Source of the DNA: Deferribacteraceae bacterium UBA6793
Lineage (GTDB): Bacteria > Chrysiogenota > Deferribacteres > Deferribacterales > Geovibrionaceae
Reading direction: 5' to 3'
DNA length: 64,000 nt
NCBI GenBank assembly: GCA_002452405.1
Contig: DKFP01000014.1
Span: forward strand, 469,886-533,885
The notes under the pieces were generated by a model. The model ran no database searches, was not told where the DNA came from, and was given only the letters and a program-made list of their open reading frames with translations. Every line of letters starts with the position of its first letter. Within the stretch, counting starts at the first letter, position 1. Shown here one piece after another: positions 51,045 to 59,326 of the stretch. Both the position numbers and the translations under genes were made by a program.

Positions 51045-52361
51045 TTAGTGTAAATCTCCGGCTGCCAGATGGAGTCCCGCTTTTTCAACTATCTCCTGAT
51101 ATTCAGAAATATAGAGTGAAAGCTCTGCCTGTTTCAGGTCAACTTCTCTGTCGAGCAGCTCAGTAACCTTTGAAAGACCTTCGTTAAACCTGTTTTCCGT
51201 AATGGCAAGCGCTGTTTGCGCCGCCTCAACACGTTTTTTTGATGCCTCTATCTGTTTAGATGCGGCTATAACGCCGTAATAAGAATTTTTTATCTCTGAT
51301 TTTATTTCGAGTTTTTTGTCTGATATCTGGTGCATAAGGGATATCTGTCTGCTCTTTGTTTCGGCGATTTTATTATAGTCGCCGAACCCTTTGAACAGGT
51401 TCATATCCGCCTGAATCCCGTATGTTGTGCCGTCTCCGTTGTCTCCGAGGAACTTGTCGTCGTTGCGCTGATAGTCTGCAAAAAGGTAAACAGAGGGCAG
51501 AAGTGCCGCCTTTGCCTTTTTGGTTTCATATCCAGCAGCGTCCAGATATTTCTGCATAGCGGCGAGGTCCTGTCTGTTTTTCAGACCGGCGTCGGTATAT
51601 TTTGAAATATCTTCTGAAAATTCCAGTTCAGGAGTAGACCACACGACCTTGATAGGTTCGTCGGTGTCAAGAAGCCTTTGCAGGCTGCTCATGGCAACCG
51701 CGTGCTGCTTTTCCGCCTCTTTGACCGCCTGTTCGTTCATCAGCAGGTAACTTTCGGATACCATCAGGTCGCTTTTCACTATGAGACCGTTGTTAAAAAA
51801 GTCCGCAGCGTTTCTGTAGTATCTTTTTGTGCGTTCGTATGAGTGGTTTGCGGTGTCCAGCGCCTTTTCAGCCAGAGCCAGCCCGTAAAACGCCATGTGC
51901 AGGTTATACAGTGTGAACTGCGTAGCCCGTTCCGTCTGCATACGGCTTGCCTGATAGGCTTTGTTCGCCTGTTTGATACCGTAGTATATCTGCCCCTGCA
52001 TAAAAACAGGCTGCATAACCTGCACCTGAGTTGTGTAGGTTGTGACGGTGTCGGGGTTTGCCATCTGATTCATGAAATATGAATTGTCGAACCTGCCCTG
52101 CTTTGCTGTTGCGAATGCAGCTGTGCCGGGTTCGTTGGATTTCATGAGCGTCTGGTGCAGACTGATATTGGGAAGGTAGCTGCCCACAGCCTGATTTTTA
52201 ACATATCCTGCCGCTTCTTCGTCCGCCTTATAATATTTTATGACGTTCGAATTTTTAAGCGCTGTCTCCTTTGCCTGGGCAAAAGTGAGTGCAGCCGCGT
52301 GTGCCTGTGCCGCGAAAAGCAGCGCAAGGCTTAGTGTGAACCCTCGCACGGGGAAACGCAT
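51045..52361 (-). CDS. TolC-family outer-membrane efflux protein
   Basis: 438 residues with a signal peptide (LSLALLFAAQAHAA) and two OEP repeats rich in coiled-coil helices (about 25-220 and 230-435; LTFAQAKETALKNS, LQRLLDTDEP, ALAITENRFNEGLSKVTELLD). Forms the outer-membrane duct for the RND pump. Its start overlaps the arsR end by 31 bases. Confidence 0.92.
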   Translation of the reverse strand: MRFPVRGFTLSLALLFAAQAHAAALTFAQAKETALKNSNVIKYYKADEEAAGYVKNQAVGSYLPNISLHQTLMKSNEPGTAAFATAKQGRFDNSYFMNQMANPDTVTTYTTQVQVMQPVFMQGQIYYGIKQANKAYQASRMQTERATQFTLYNLHMAFYGLALAEKALDTANHSYERTKRYYRNAADFFNNGLIVKSDLMVSESYLLMNEQAVKEAEKQHAVAMSSLQRLLDTDEPIKVVWSTPELEFSEDISKYTDAGLKNRQDLAAMQKYLDAAGYETKKAKAALLPSVYLFADYQRNDDKFLGDNGDGTTYGIQADMNLFKGFGDYNKIAETKSRQISLMHQISDKKLEIKSEIKNSYYGVIAASKQIEASKKRVEAAQTALAITENRFNEGLSKVTELLDREVDLKQAELSLYISEYQEIVEKAGLHLAAGDLH

Positions 52362-52633
52362 CCTGTCTTCTCCATAAGTTCTTTAATCATAGCTTTGATG
52401 CCGTCGTCGGCGATGCTGTAGCAAATGCTGGTTCCGGACCTTTTGCCTTTGATCAGCCCTTTGTTCTTGAGTATTGCAAGGTGCTGACTTGTTGTTGCCT
52501 GAGGGATATCAAGCCCTTTGCAGATTTTGGTAACGTTGCACTCGTTGCTCATAAGACCGACCATCAGTTTGAGTCTGATAGGGTGACCTATTGCCTTGAG
52601 CTTTTCGGAGTACATTGCGAACCATTCTTCCAT
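52331..52633 (-). CDS. ArsR-family repressor of the efflux operon
   Basis: 100 residues from ATG at 52633, with GGAGG upstream. Winged helix: LKAIGHPIRLKLMVGLMSNE, DIPQATTSQHLAILKNKGLI. Cysteines in NECNVTKIC and the C-terminal TGCVSPC could bind metal or sense thiol-reactive or sulfur species. First gene of arsR-tolC-adaptor-pump, so it most likely represses the pump until its ligand appears. Confidence 0.93.
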   Translation of the reverse strand: MEEWFAMYSEKLKAIGHPIRLKLMVGLMSNECNVTKICKGLDIPQATTSQHLAILKNKGLIKGKRSGTSICYSIADDGIKAMIKELMEKTGCVSPCEGSH

Positions 52634-52666
52634 AATAAAAACCTCCAAAGAAAAATGAATATATGA

Positions 52667-52695
52667 ATATTATGTATAAGACCTATATCTGTCAA
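52667..52695 (-). promoter_or_regulatory. arsR-tolC promoter with candidate operator
   Basis: On the minus strand TTGACA, 17-base spacer, TAATAT. A direct and partly inverted repeat (ATGAATATATGAATAT on the plus strand, about 52655-52670) overlaps the -10, a typical place for ArsR autorepression. Confidence 0.7.
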
Positions 52696-52831
52696 CCTTA
52701 AACTTACATTTAACAGATTCAAAACGTTATCTTTTTTCATTTCACCGCATTTGGTGAAAAAACCGTGAAGAATTGATGTGTTTGTATTAAATTCTGATTG
52801 ATTAAATTAATGTGTCTGGCATATTACATAG

Positions 52832-53755
52832 ATGGAAATAATCAGGGACATCTCCTCTTTTCAGTCGGACAGGAACATGGTTGTCAGTCTTGGCAACTTC
52901 GACGGCGTGCACGCAGGACACGCTCAGCTCATCCGTCGCACGGTCAGTCTTGCGAGGGAGAAGGGGCTTGAGAGCGCGCTTGTTACATTCGAGCCGCACC
53001 CGCTGAAATTTTTCGGCGCGGATATCAGCCTTATATCCACGCTGGATATGAAGATACGCGAATTTGAAAGGCTGGGAGCGGACAAGCTGTTTCTCATGAA
53101 ATTCGACGAGCATCTGGCGGGTATAAATCCTGAGATATTTGTCAGCGAGTTTCTGGTTAAAAAGATGCGCGCGTCGTTCATCGTTGTGGGCTACGATTAC
53201 CGCTTCGGGCGGGGCAGGGCTGGCTCATACGAATATCTTGTACATCTCAGCAGCAGGCTGGGGTTTACGGCGGTTCAGGTGCCCAAGGTCGTCGTCAACG
53301 GTGTAACTGCTTCCAGCACGAACATCCGCAAGGCGCTTCTTTCAGGGGATACAGATTCCGCCGCTTTGCTTCTGGGGCGCAATTTTACCATCGCCGGAAC
53401 AGTGGTAAGGGGTGACGGTATCGCAACCGGCATAGGCTTTCCCACTGCGAATATTGAGCCTGTTAACGAGCTTATACCTATGAACGGCATATACGCGGCA
53501 AGGGTTCACGTTGACGGCAGAGAGTACGACGGAGCGCTGTATATAGGCGAGCGCCCGACAGTGGGCTCCGGACTGAAAAAACGGGTGGAGGTTAACCTCT
53601 TCGGTTTTTCGGGGAACCTTTACGGAAAATATATTGAAGCGGAAGTGGTTCACTTCATGCGGAGCGACAGAAAATTCGGGTCGGTGGATGAGCTGAAAGC
53701 TCAGATAATGACCGACTGCGACAACATAAAGGTGTTTTTTGAAGGACAAAAATAA
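52832..53755 (+). CDS. ribF: Bifunctional riboflavin kinase / FAD synthetase (RibF)
   Basis: Converts riboflavin to FMN and FAD. 307 residues: nucleotidylyltransferase N-terminus (GNFDGVHAGHAQLI, VGYDYRFGRGRAG) and riboflavin kinase C-terminus from about 180 (GTVVRGDGIATGIGFPTANI, NGIYAARV). The end overlaps rimO by 17 bases. Confidence 0.96.
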   Translation: MEIIRDISSFQSDRNMVVSLGNFDGVHAGHAQLIRRTVSLAREKGLESALVTFEPHPLKFFGADISLISTLDMKIREFERLGADKLFLMKFDEHLAGINPEIFVSEFLVKKMRASFIVVGYDYRFGRGRAGSYEYLVHLSSRLGFTAVQVPKVVVNGVTASSTNIRKALLSGDTDSAALLLGRNFTIAGTVVRGDGIATGIGFPTANIEPVNELIPMNGIYAARVHVDGREYDGALYIGERPTVGSGLKKRVEVNLFGFSGNLYGKYIEAEVVHFMRSDRKFGSVDELKAQIMTDCDNIKVFFEGQK

Positions 53756-55052
53756 GAAAATTTCATTCATCAGCCTCGGCTGTTCAAAAAATCAGGTGGA
53801 TCTTGAATATCTCATGGGTGCCATCAAAGACGACGGATACGAGATAACCCACGTTCCGGAGGATTCCGACGCGATAGTGGTCAATACCTGCGGATTTATC
53901 GAACCAGCCGTTGCGGAAGCCATCGACAACATACTGGAAATGAGTAACCGGAAACGGAAAGATGCAAAACTCATAGTCACGGGATGCATGAGCGAGCGCT
54001 ATAAGCTGGAACTGCTCAACGAGATGCCTGAGATAGATTTTTTCACCGGAGTCGGTGAACTCGATAAGGTTATCGGCTTCCTGAACGGAACCGGCGAACG
54101 ACCGAAAAACTACGGAACTTCCCGCCTGATAGCCAATACGCCCTATTTCGCATATCTCAAGATATCCGAAGGGTGCAACAACAAATGCTCATACTGCGCC
54201 ATACCCGGTATCCGGGGACAGCTTAAAAGCCGACCTGCGGAGGATATTCTTGCGGAAGCTGAAAACCTTATCAGACAAGGCATAAAAGAAATAATAATTA
54301 TTTCGCAGGATAACACTAAATACGGAACCGACCTTTACGGACGGAAAGAGATTGTGCCGCTGCTGAAAAAAATTGAGAACATAGAGGGTGATTTTACTGT
54401 CAGAGTGATGTACATGAACCCCGATGGTGTGGACGACGAACTTATCGACACGATCTGTTCATCAGATAAGATACTCAGTTATTTTGATATTCCGGTTCAG
54501 CACTATAGTTCGAAGATGCTTAAAGCCATGAAACGGAAATCCGATCCTGAAATGATAGACAGGGTTTTCACCGCCATACGGAAAAAAGATCCTGATAGTT
54601 TTCTGCGCACCACGATGATAGTGGGTTTCCCCGGCGAAACGGAAGCTGATTTTGAAGAGCTCATCGCTTTTCTTAAAAAACATAAACCGGATTTTGCAGG
54701 ATTTTTTCCTTATTACAGGGAAAAAGGGACCTCTGCTTATAACCTCGGAATGCCTGTGGGCAAGCGCGAAGTGAACAGACGCATTAAGGTTCTGCAAAAA
54801 CTCCAGAAGGAGAACACCAATACCCGCTTGAAATCCATGAGAAAAGACGACATAATCGCCTACGTCGAGGGCGAAAGCGAGGAATCGGAGTTCATTTTAC
54901 AGGGAAGAGCCGATTTTCAGGCTCCTGAAATCGACGGGCGCACCTATATAATAGGCGGACTCGCCGACAGAGGTTTCGGACCCTACAGATGCAGAATAAA
55001 AAAAATCGTTTACCCCGATATTTACTGCGAAATAACAGACAACACATGGTGA
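53739..55052 (+). CDS. rimO: Ribosomal protein S12 methylthiotransferase RimO
   Basis: Radical SAM enzyme that methylthiolates an aspartate of S12. 437 residues; auxiliary cluster cysteines 15, 51 and 83 (SLGCSKNQVD, NTCGFI, VTGCMSERY), radical SAM CxxxCxxC at 146-153 (CNNKCSYC), and a C-terminal TRAM domain. SLGCSKNQVD separates RimO from MiaB. The start is TTG at 53739 inside ribF, the only suitable codon before the conserved N-terminus. Confidence 0.94.
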   Translation: MKDKNKKISFISLGCSKNQVDLEYLMGAIKDDGYEITHVPEDSDAIVVNTCGFIEPAVAEAIDNILEMSNRKRKDAKLIVTGCMSERYKLELLNEMPEIDFFTGVGELDKVIGFLNGTGERPKNYGTSRLIANTPYFAYLKISEGCNNKCSYCAIPGIRGQLKSRPAEDILAEAENLIRQGIKEIIIISQDNTKYGTDLYGRKEIVPLLKKIENIEGDFTVRVMYMNPDGVDDELIDTICSSDKILSYFDIPVQHYSSKMLKAMKRKSDPEMIDRVFTAIRKKDPDSFLRTTMIVGFPGETEADFEELIAFLKKHKPDFAGFFPYYREKGTSAYNLGMPVGKREVNRRIKVLQKLQKENTNTRLKSMRKDDIIAYVEGESEESEFILQGRADFQAPEIDGRTYIIGGLADRGFGPYRCRIKKIVYPDIYCEITDNTW

Positions 55053-55053
55053 T

Positions 55054-55827
55054 ATGATGAAAAAACTTCTCGTTTTCATGCTGGCTGCCGCTGCACTCTT
55101 TTCGTGCACGAAACCGCAACCCCACCTTACTGCTGACGAAAGTATGCAGAAGGGACTTAACTATTTCCAGAAAAAGAACTATGACGATGCCATTACTATG
55201 TTCGAAAACTCGATTATGGAGGCTGAATCTCCGGATATGGCTGCCAAAGCACAGCTTTTTCTTGCGGATTCATACTTTTTGAGCAAGAGATACCCTGAAG
55301 CTATACCCGCTTATCAGCAATATCTTGATGTTTACGGTTCGTCCGAAGACGCGAACACTGCATTGCTCAGACTCGGGCTTTCGCATTATGCTCTTATAGA
55401 TAAGGTGGACAGGGATATGTCCGCAGCAGAAGGTGCGCTCAAGAGCTTTTCGACCCTGCGTGAGAAAGATCCAGGCTTTTCGAAAGAATACAAACTCACG
55501 GAAAAGATAGTTGAACTGCGCAACATGCTTGCCGATCGCGAACTTTATGTGGCGAAATTCTACATCCGCATCAAGGAACCGCAATCGGGCGTTAAAAGAC
55601 TCGACTATATCATCGAAAGATATAAAGACACCAACGCATATGAAGACGCACTCTACGAGTACGGACTCTATTATGCGGCTCAGGAAGGCAAAGAGAACGA
55701 TGCCCTCAGATATTTCAACCAGCTCATGAAAGAGAAGCCCGACACAAAATATGCAAAGGACATTGCGAAACAGCTTGTGGCGCTCCTCGACAGGGTTCAG
55801 AAGAGACTGGATAAAAAAGGAGCTTAA
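55054..55827 (+). CDS. BamD-like outer-membrane assembly lipoprotein
   Basis: 257 residues, lipobox LFSC (Cys18), then TPR-type helices (GLNYFQKKNYDDAITMFENS, AKAQLFLADSYFLSKRYPEAI), the order and length of BamD/YfiO. BamD helps the BAM complex insert outer-membrane proteins. Family assignment is good; one base after rimO. Confidence 0.85.
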   Translation: MMKKLLVFMLAAAALFSCTKPQPHLTADESMQKGLNYFQKKNYDDAITMFENSIMEAESPDMAAKAQLFLADSYFLSKRYPEAIPAYQQYLDVYGSSEDANTALLRLGLSHYALIDKVDRDMSAAEGALKSFSTLREKDPGFSKEYKLTEKIVELRNMLADRELYVAKFYIRIKEPQSGVKRLDYIIERYKDTNAYEDALYEYGLYYAAQEGKENDALRYFNQLMKEKPDTKYAKDIAKQLVALLDRVQKRLDKKGA

Positions 55828-55833
55828 CAGAAG

Positions 55834-57105
55834 ATGCTGGACATTAAATATATAATCGCAAATCAGGACATCGCGCGGAAAAAGACCGCAGACAGAGGCG
55901 CACAGTTTGACTTCGAAGGGCTTATGGCTCTGGACACTGAGCGCAAAAAACTTCAGGCGAAAAACGACGATCTGAAAAGCGAACGCAACACAGTCAGCAA
56001 AGAGATAGGCAAAATCCGCAAAGAGGGTGGCGATATCTCCGGAATTCAGGAGAAAATGCGCCTTGCGGGTGATGAGATAGATGCCAACGACAAGACTCTT
56101 GCGGAGATTCAGGCGAAGATGGAGGATATGCTCCTCAACCTGCCGAACCTCGTTAAAGACGAAGTGCCCGTTGGCAAAGACGAAACAGAGAACGTCGTCA
56201 GCAAGACGTGGGGCGAACCCAAACAATTCTCATTCGAACCCAAAGCACACTGGGACATAGCAGAGAACCTGAAAATTCTCGATTTCGAACGCGGAACAAA
56301 AATAGCAAAATCAAGATTTACCGCATACATGGGCATGGGCGCGAAACTGGAAAGAGCACTCATAAACTTCATGCTGGATACCCACGCACAGCGCGGATAT
56401 AAGGAGGTGCTTGCACCCTACCTTGTGAATGCCGACGCCATGCGCGGAACAGGACAGCTCCCCAAGTTTGAAGAGGAACTCTTCAAATGCGAGCGTGACG
56501 GACTGTACCTTATCCCCACGGCAGAGGTTTCCGTTACAAACCTTTACAGCGGCGAGATAATCTCCGAAACGGAACTGCCCATCCGCCACTGCTCATATTC
56601 CGCATGTTTCCGCAGGGAAGCCGGTTCACACGGGAAGGACGTGCGCGGACTCATCCGTCAGCACCAGTTCAACAAAGTTGAGCTTGTTAAGATAACGGCT
56701 CCCGAAGATTCAGAAGCAGAACTCGCGGAACTCCTTGACTCCGCTGAAAATATACTGCGCACACTGGGACTGCCCTACAGAGTTATGACACTCTGCTCAG
56801 GCGATATAGGTTTTTCATCTGCAAAAACTTTCGACATCGAAGTGTGGCTGCCGTCTGCGAATACCTACAGGGAGATTTCCTCCTGTTCAACATTCACAGA
56901 CTATCAGGCGCGCCGCGCTTCAATACGCCTTCGCAGGAAGGACGGCAAAAAAGTTGAGTTTGCCCATACGCTGAACGGTTCAGGGCTTGCGATAGGCAGA
57001 ACGCTCGTTGCCGTGCTTGAAAACTATCAGAATGAGGACGGTTCAGTGACTGTTCCCCAAGCGCTCAGACCCTATCTCGGCGGTCTGGAAGTGATAACCG
57101 CATGA
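55834..57105 (+). CDS. serS: Seryl-tRNA synthetase
   Basis: 423-residue class II synthetase. N-terminal coiled-coil tRNA arm (about 25-105), then motif 2 FRREAGSHGKDVRGLIRQHQF and motif 3 GSGLAIGRTLVAVLENYQ. Overlaps the next gene by four bases. Confidence 0.97.
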   Translation: MLDIKYIIANQDIARKKTADRGAQFDFEGLMALDTERKKLQAKNDDLKSERNTVSKEIGKIRKEGGDISGIQEKMRLAGDEIDANDKTLAEIQAKMEDMLLNLPNLVKDEVPVGKDETENVVSKTWGEPKQFSFEPKAHWDIAENLKILDFERGTKIAKSRFTAYMGMGAKLERALINFMLDTHAQRGYKEVLAPYLVNADAMRGTGQLPKFEEELFKCERDGLYLIPTAEVSVTNLYSGEIISETELPIRHCSYSACFRREAGSHGKDVRGLIRQHQFNKVELVKITAPEDSEAELAELLDSAENILRTLGLPYRVMTLCSGDIGFSSAKTFDIEVWLPSANTYREISSCSTFTDYQARRASIRLRRKDGKKVEFAHTLNGSGLAIGRTLVAVLENYQNEDGSVTVPQALRPYLGGLEVITA

Positions 57106-57776
57106 CTACACTTTACATAGCAGGAACAAGCATCAGCGGCGAATACGGCGGTTCACCGGCGTATCTTTTCGAAGTAGTGGAAAAATGCTCCCTCATCGTT
57201 GGTGAGGACAAGCGCAATCTGGGCAGAATGCTTGCAGCGTCCGGCTTTCGTGACAAGGAGCAGATGCTGCTGAACGAACATTCCCTCGACCGAGATAAGG
57301 AATTTCTGCTGGATATCTGCAAAGGGCACGAAAACGTGCTTATCATGAGCGATTCAGGCACTCCATGTGTTGCAGACCCCGGATATGATTTTGTGAATAT
57401 GGCATGGAACGCGGGATTTAACGTTATCTCAGTCCCCGGACCTTCATCAATAACTGCGGCTCTGTCCGTTTCGGGATACTTTTCCGAGAGATTCCATTTC
57501 ATGGGCTTCCCGCCGAAAGAGGGCGTTCTGAGAAAGAAATTCATGGACAGGGTTATGAACAGCAGGGACACTGTCGTGCTGTTCGAAAGACCATACCATG
57601 CAAACCAGCTTATCGAAGAGGTCGTTTTTATCGAGCGCCCCATGAGCATGTCGTTTAATCTGGGTATGGCTGACGAGAAGACATATCGCGGAACCGCGAA
57701 AGAGATAGCGGCGGCGATACCGGAGAAGCTCAAGAAACCGTTTGTACTGGTGATAGCTGGAAGTTTCCGCTCATAA
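57102..57776 (+). CDS. RsmI-like 16S rRNA 2'-O-methyltransferase (tetrapyrrole methylase fold)
   Basis: 224 residues. Family motifs: VGEDKRNLGRML, SDSGTPCVADPG, PGPSSITAALSVSG, HFMGFPPKEG, and VLFERPYHA. Typical RsmI is about 280 residues; the C-terminal helical domain is missing and the N-terminal ATPIGN motif is replaced by AGTSISG, so this is a divergent, short member. The stop and last codons lie in the left arm of a long-hairpin element. Target (C1402) is inferred only. Confidence 0.82.
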   Translation: MTTLYIAGTSISGEYGGSPAYLFEVVEKCSLIVGEDKRNLGRMLAASGFRDKEQMLLNEHSLDRDKEFLLDICKGHENVLIMSDSGTPCVADPGYDFVNMAWNAGFNVISVPGPSSITAALSVSGYFSERFHFMGFPPKEGVLRKKFMDRVMNSRDTVVLFERPYHANQLIEEVVFIERPMSMSFNLGMADEKTYRGTAKEIAAAIPEKLKKPFVLVIAGSFRS

Positions 57777-57889
57777 CGCATCGCATTTCTGCGTTCTACT
57801 CGAAAAAATATTGCTCATGTACCCTGGTTTGTACACTGCGCATATTTTTTTCGTACGCCTTGAACTGCCCGGTTCTGAACGGAAAGTTT
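57761..57889. repeat. Long-hairpin intergenic element, copy B
   Basis: Left arm AGTTTCCGCTCATAAC (57762-57777) pairs with GTTCTGAACGGAAAGT (57872-57887) at 13 of 16 positions. The inner core (GCATCGCATTTCT..., AAAAAATATTGCTCATGTAC, GTACACTGCGCATATTTTTTT, CGCCTTGAACTGC) is nearly the same as copy A. The left arm covers the last codons and stop of the rsmI-like gene. Confidence 0.75.
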
Positions 57890-57920
57890 AGATTAAGATT
57901 GTTGCTTACATTAAAATATA

Positions 57921-57957
57921 TGTCTCTGCGAACCCCATAGGGTTGAAGCAGTCTCTC
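57921..57957. repeat. REP/MITE-like repeat fragment, copy 9
   Basis: GTCTCTGCGAACC ... GAAGCAGTCTC: matches only the right half of the family. Confidence 0.5.
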
Positions 57958-57995
57958 TTTTCTCTATACGACATCACTTACGAATGATTAATAAA

Positions 57996-58017
57996 AAGGC
58001 GACCCGAAGGTCGCCTT
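57996..58017 (-). terminator. Terminator of the DUF134 gene
   Basis: AAGGCGACC, loop CGAA, GGTCGCCTT; on the minus strand followed by TTTTTATT. Confidence 0.85.
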
Positions 58018-58030
58018 ATTCTTTGCCTTA

Positions 58031-58417
58031 TCAGCAATAGCTCTCTTCAAGAATGGCAGCGGAATGTTTTCTTCTTTCAATCCTGCTTTCGGGCAGCGAC
58101 TGTTTGAAAACACTGCATCCTCTCTCCTGATACTGAACGTTTCCGCCGGAAATGTTCAGCTCTGAACCTTCGATGATGAAAGAAGCGACTTTGATTCTCG
58201 CTTTTTCAACCAGTCTGGAGAACGTGGGGCGTGAAATGTTCATAAGAACCGCCGCGTCCTCGTGTGAAAGTCCCTGATAGTCCGCAAGGCGTATTGCCTC
58301 GAACTCGTCCAGTGTAAGGTTTACCGCTTTAAGTTTCCTTGCGGCGATACCTCTGGGTTTAAAACTTGCGATCTCTGGTTTTGCGCCTATAACTCTAGGC
58401 TTGGATGGTCTGGGCAT
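58031..58417 (-). CDS. DUF134-family DNA-binding protein
   Basis: 128 residues from ATG at 58417 (GGAGGAG upstream), starting MPRPSKPRVIG as in this family. Helix-turn-helix of the sigma-70 region 4 type: LTLDEFEAIRLADYQGLSHEDAAVLMNISRPTFSRLVEKAR. A cysteine-bearing tail (RGCSVF, ESYC) may bind a ligand. Probable small transcription factor; target unknown. Confidence 0.9.
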   Translation of the reverse strand: MPRPSKPRVIGAKPEIASFKPRGIAARKLKAVNLTLDEFEAIRLADYQGLSHEDAAVLMNISRPTFSRLVEKARIKVASFIIEGSELNISGGNVQYQERGCSVFKQSLPESRIERRKHSAAILEESYC

Positions 58418-58576
58418 TTTTCTCCTCCGTTTGTAAATAAAATGTCGCAGAATTCGTGTATTATGGACATAAGTTAGCACATGTCCTGAAAATTGCCATA
58501 GTTAAATGGTGAAAAGTACACTAGGTATTGAAATCCGAATATGCAAATAAGGTTGGGTTTAGCTCTATTTCCCGCT

Positions 58577-59326
58577 TTAACGCAGGTTCAAAATATTTAC
58601 GATCCGTACAGCTGCCATAGCCGCTCCGAATCCATTGTCTATGTTTACTACTGTAAGCCCTGCGGCGCAACTTGTCAACATCGCAAATAGGGCGGTAAAA
58701 CCATTTAATGCGGTTCCATAGCCTGCGGAAGTGGGTACCGCTATCACAGGCTGGGCGAACATTCCGCCTGTAATGGACGGCAGAGCGCCTTCCATGCCCG
58801 CTATGACGATTATAACATCCGCTCGCGATATGTCTTCTTTGTGGCTCAAAAATCTGTGGATACCCGCAACGCCGATGTCCGCATAGAGTTTTGCACCTAC
58901 TCCGCAAAACTCAAGAATCTCTTTCGCCTCTTTTGCCACATAAAGGTCGCTTGTTCCGGCGGTGATTACTGCTACACTACCCTTTTTTTGCTCAATAGGG
59001 TTTACTATTCGCTTCACGATGCCGGCTTCCGGAACAAAAGTGAAGTCCGCACAGAGGTTTCTGAGCCCGTTTATTTTGTCTTCAGACAGACCCGTACAGA
59101 TAAAGTTCATCTGTTTTTCCGCATAAATCTTTGATATAGCGGCAATCTGCTCTGGAGTTTTTCCCCTTCCGTAGACAACCTCTTCAAAGCCGATGCGGTT
59201 TTTTCTGTCAGTATCTATTTTTGCATCGCTGCCGTTTGTGAAACCCTGAATGGTCTCAAGCGCCTGATCGGCGTTGATTGTTCCTTCCGAAACCAGTTTA
59301 AGTACGGATAAAAGATCATTGTTCAT
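58577..59326 (-). CDS. larB: LarB, pyridinium-3,5-biscarboxylate synthase (nickel-pincer cofactor pathway)
   Basis: 249-residue AIR-carboxylase-like enzyme that carboxylates nicotinate adenine dinucleotide, first step to the nickel-pincer cofactor. Motifs: GFEEVVYGRGKT, VITAGTSDLYVAKEA, VVIAGMEGALPS-type (IVIAGMEGALPSITGG) and NIDNGFGAA. No larC or larE adjoins. Overlaps rlmE by 11 bases. The 94-base gap downstream holds no gene. Confidence 0.93.
   Translation of the reverse strand: MNNDLLSVLKLVSEGTINADQALETIQGFTNGSDAKIDTDRKNRIGFEEVVYGRGKTPEQIAAISKIYAEKQMNFICTGLSEDKINGLRNLCADFTFVPEAGIVKRIVNPIEQKKGSVAVITAGTSDLYVAKEAKEILEFCGVGAKLYADIGVAGIHRFLSHKEDISRADVIIVIAGMEGALPSITGGMFAQPVIAVPTSAGYGTALNGFTALFAMLTSCAAGLTVVNIDNGFGAAMAAVRIVNILNLR

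Noticed and set aside
55270..56226. 318-codon minus-strand frame opposite the bamD-like and serS genes
   Set aside because: Hydrophobic, cysteine-rich mirror of real coding sequence with no ribosome site.
57113..57781. 222-codon minus-strand frame opposite the rsmI-like gene
   Set aside because: Exact mirror of a gene with family motifs on the plus strand; no evidence of its own.
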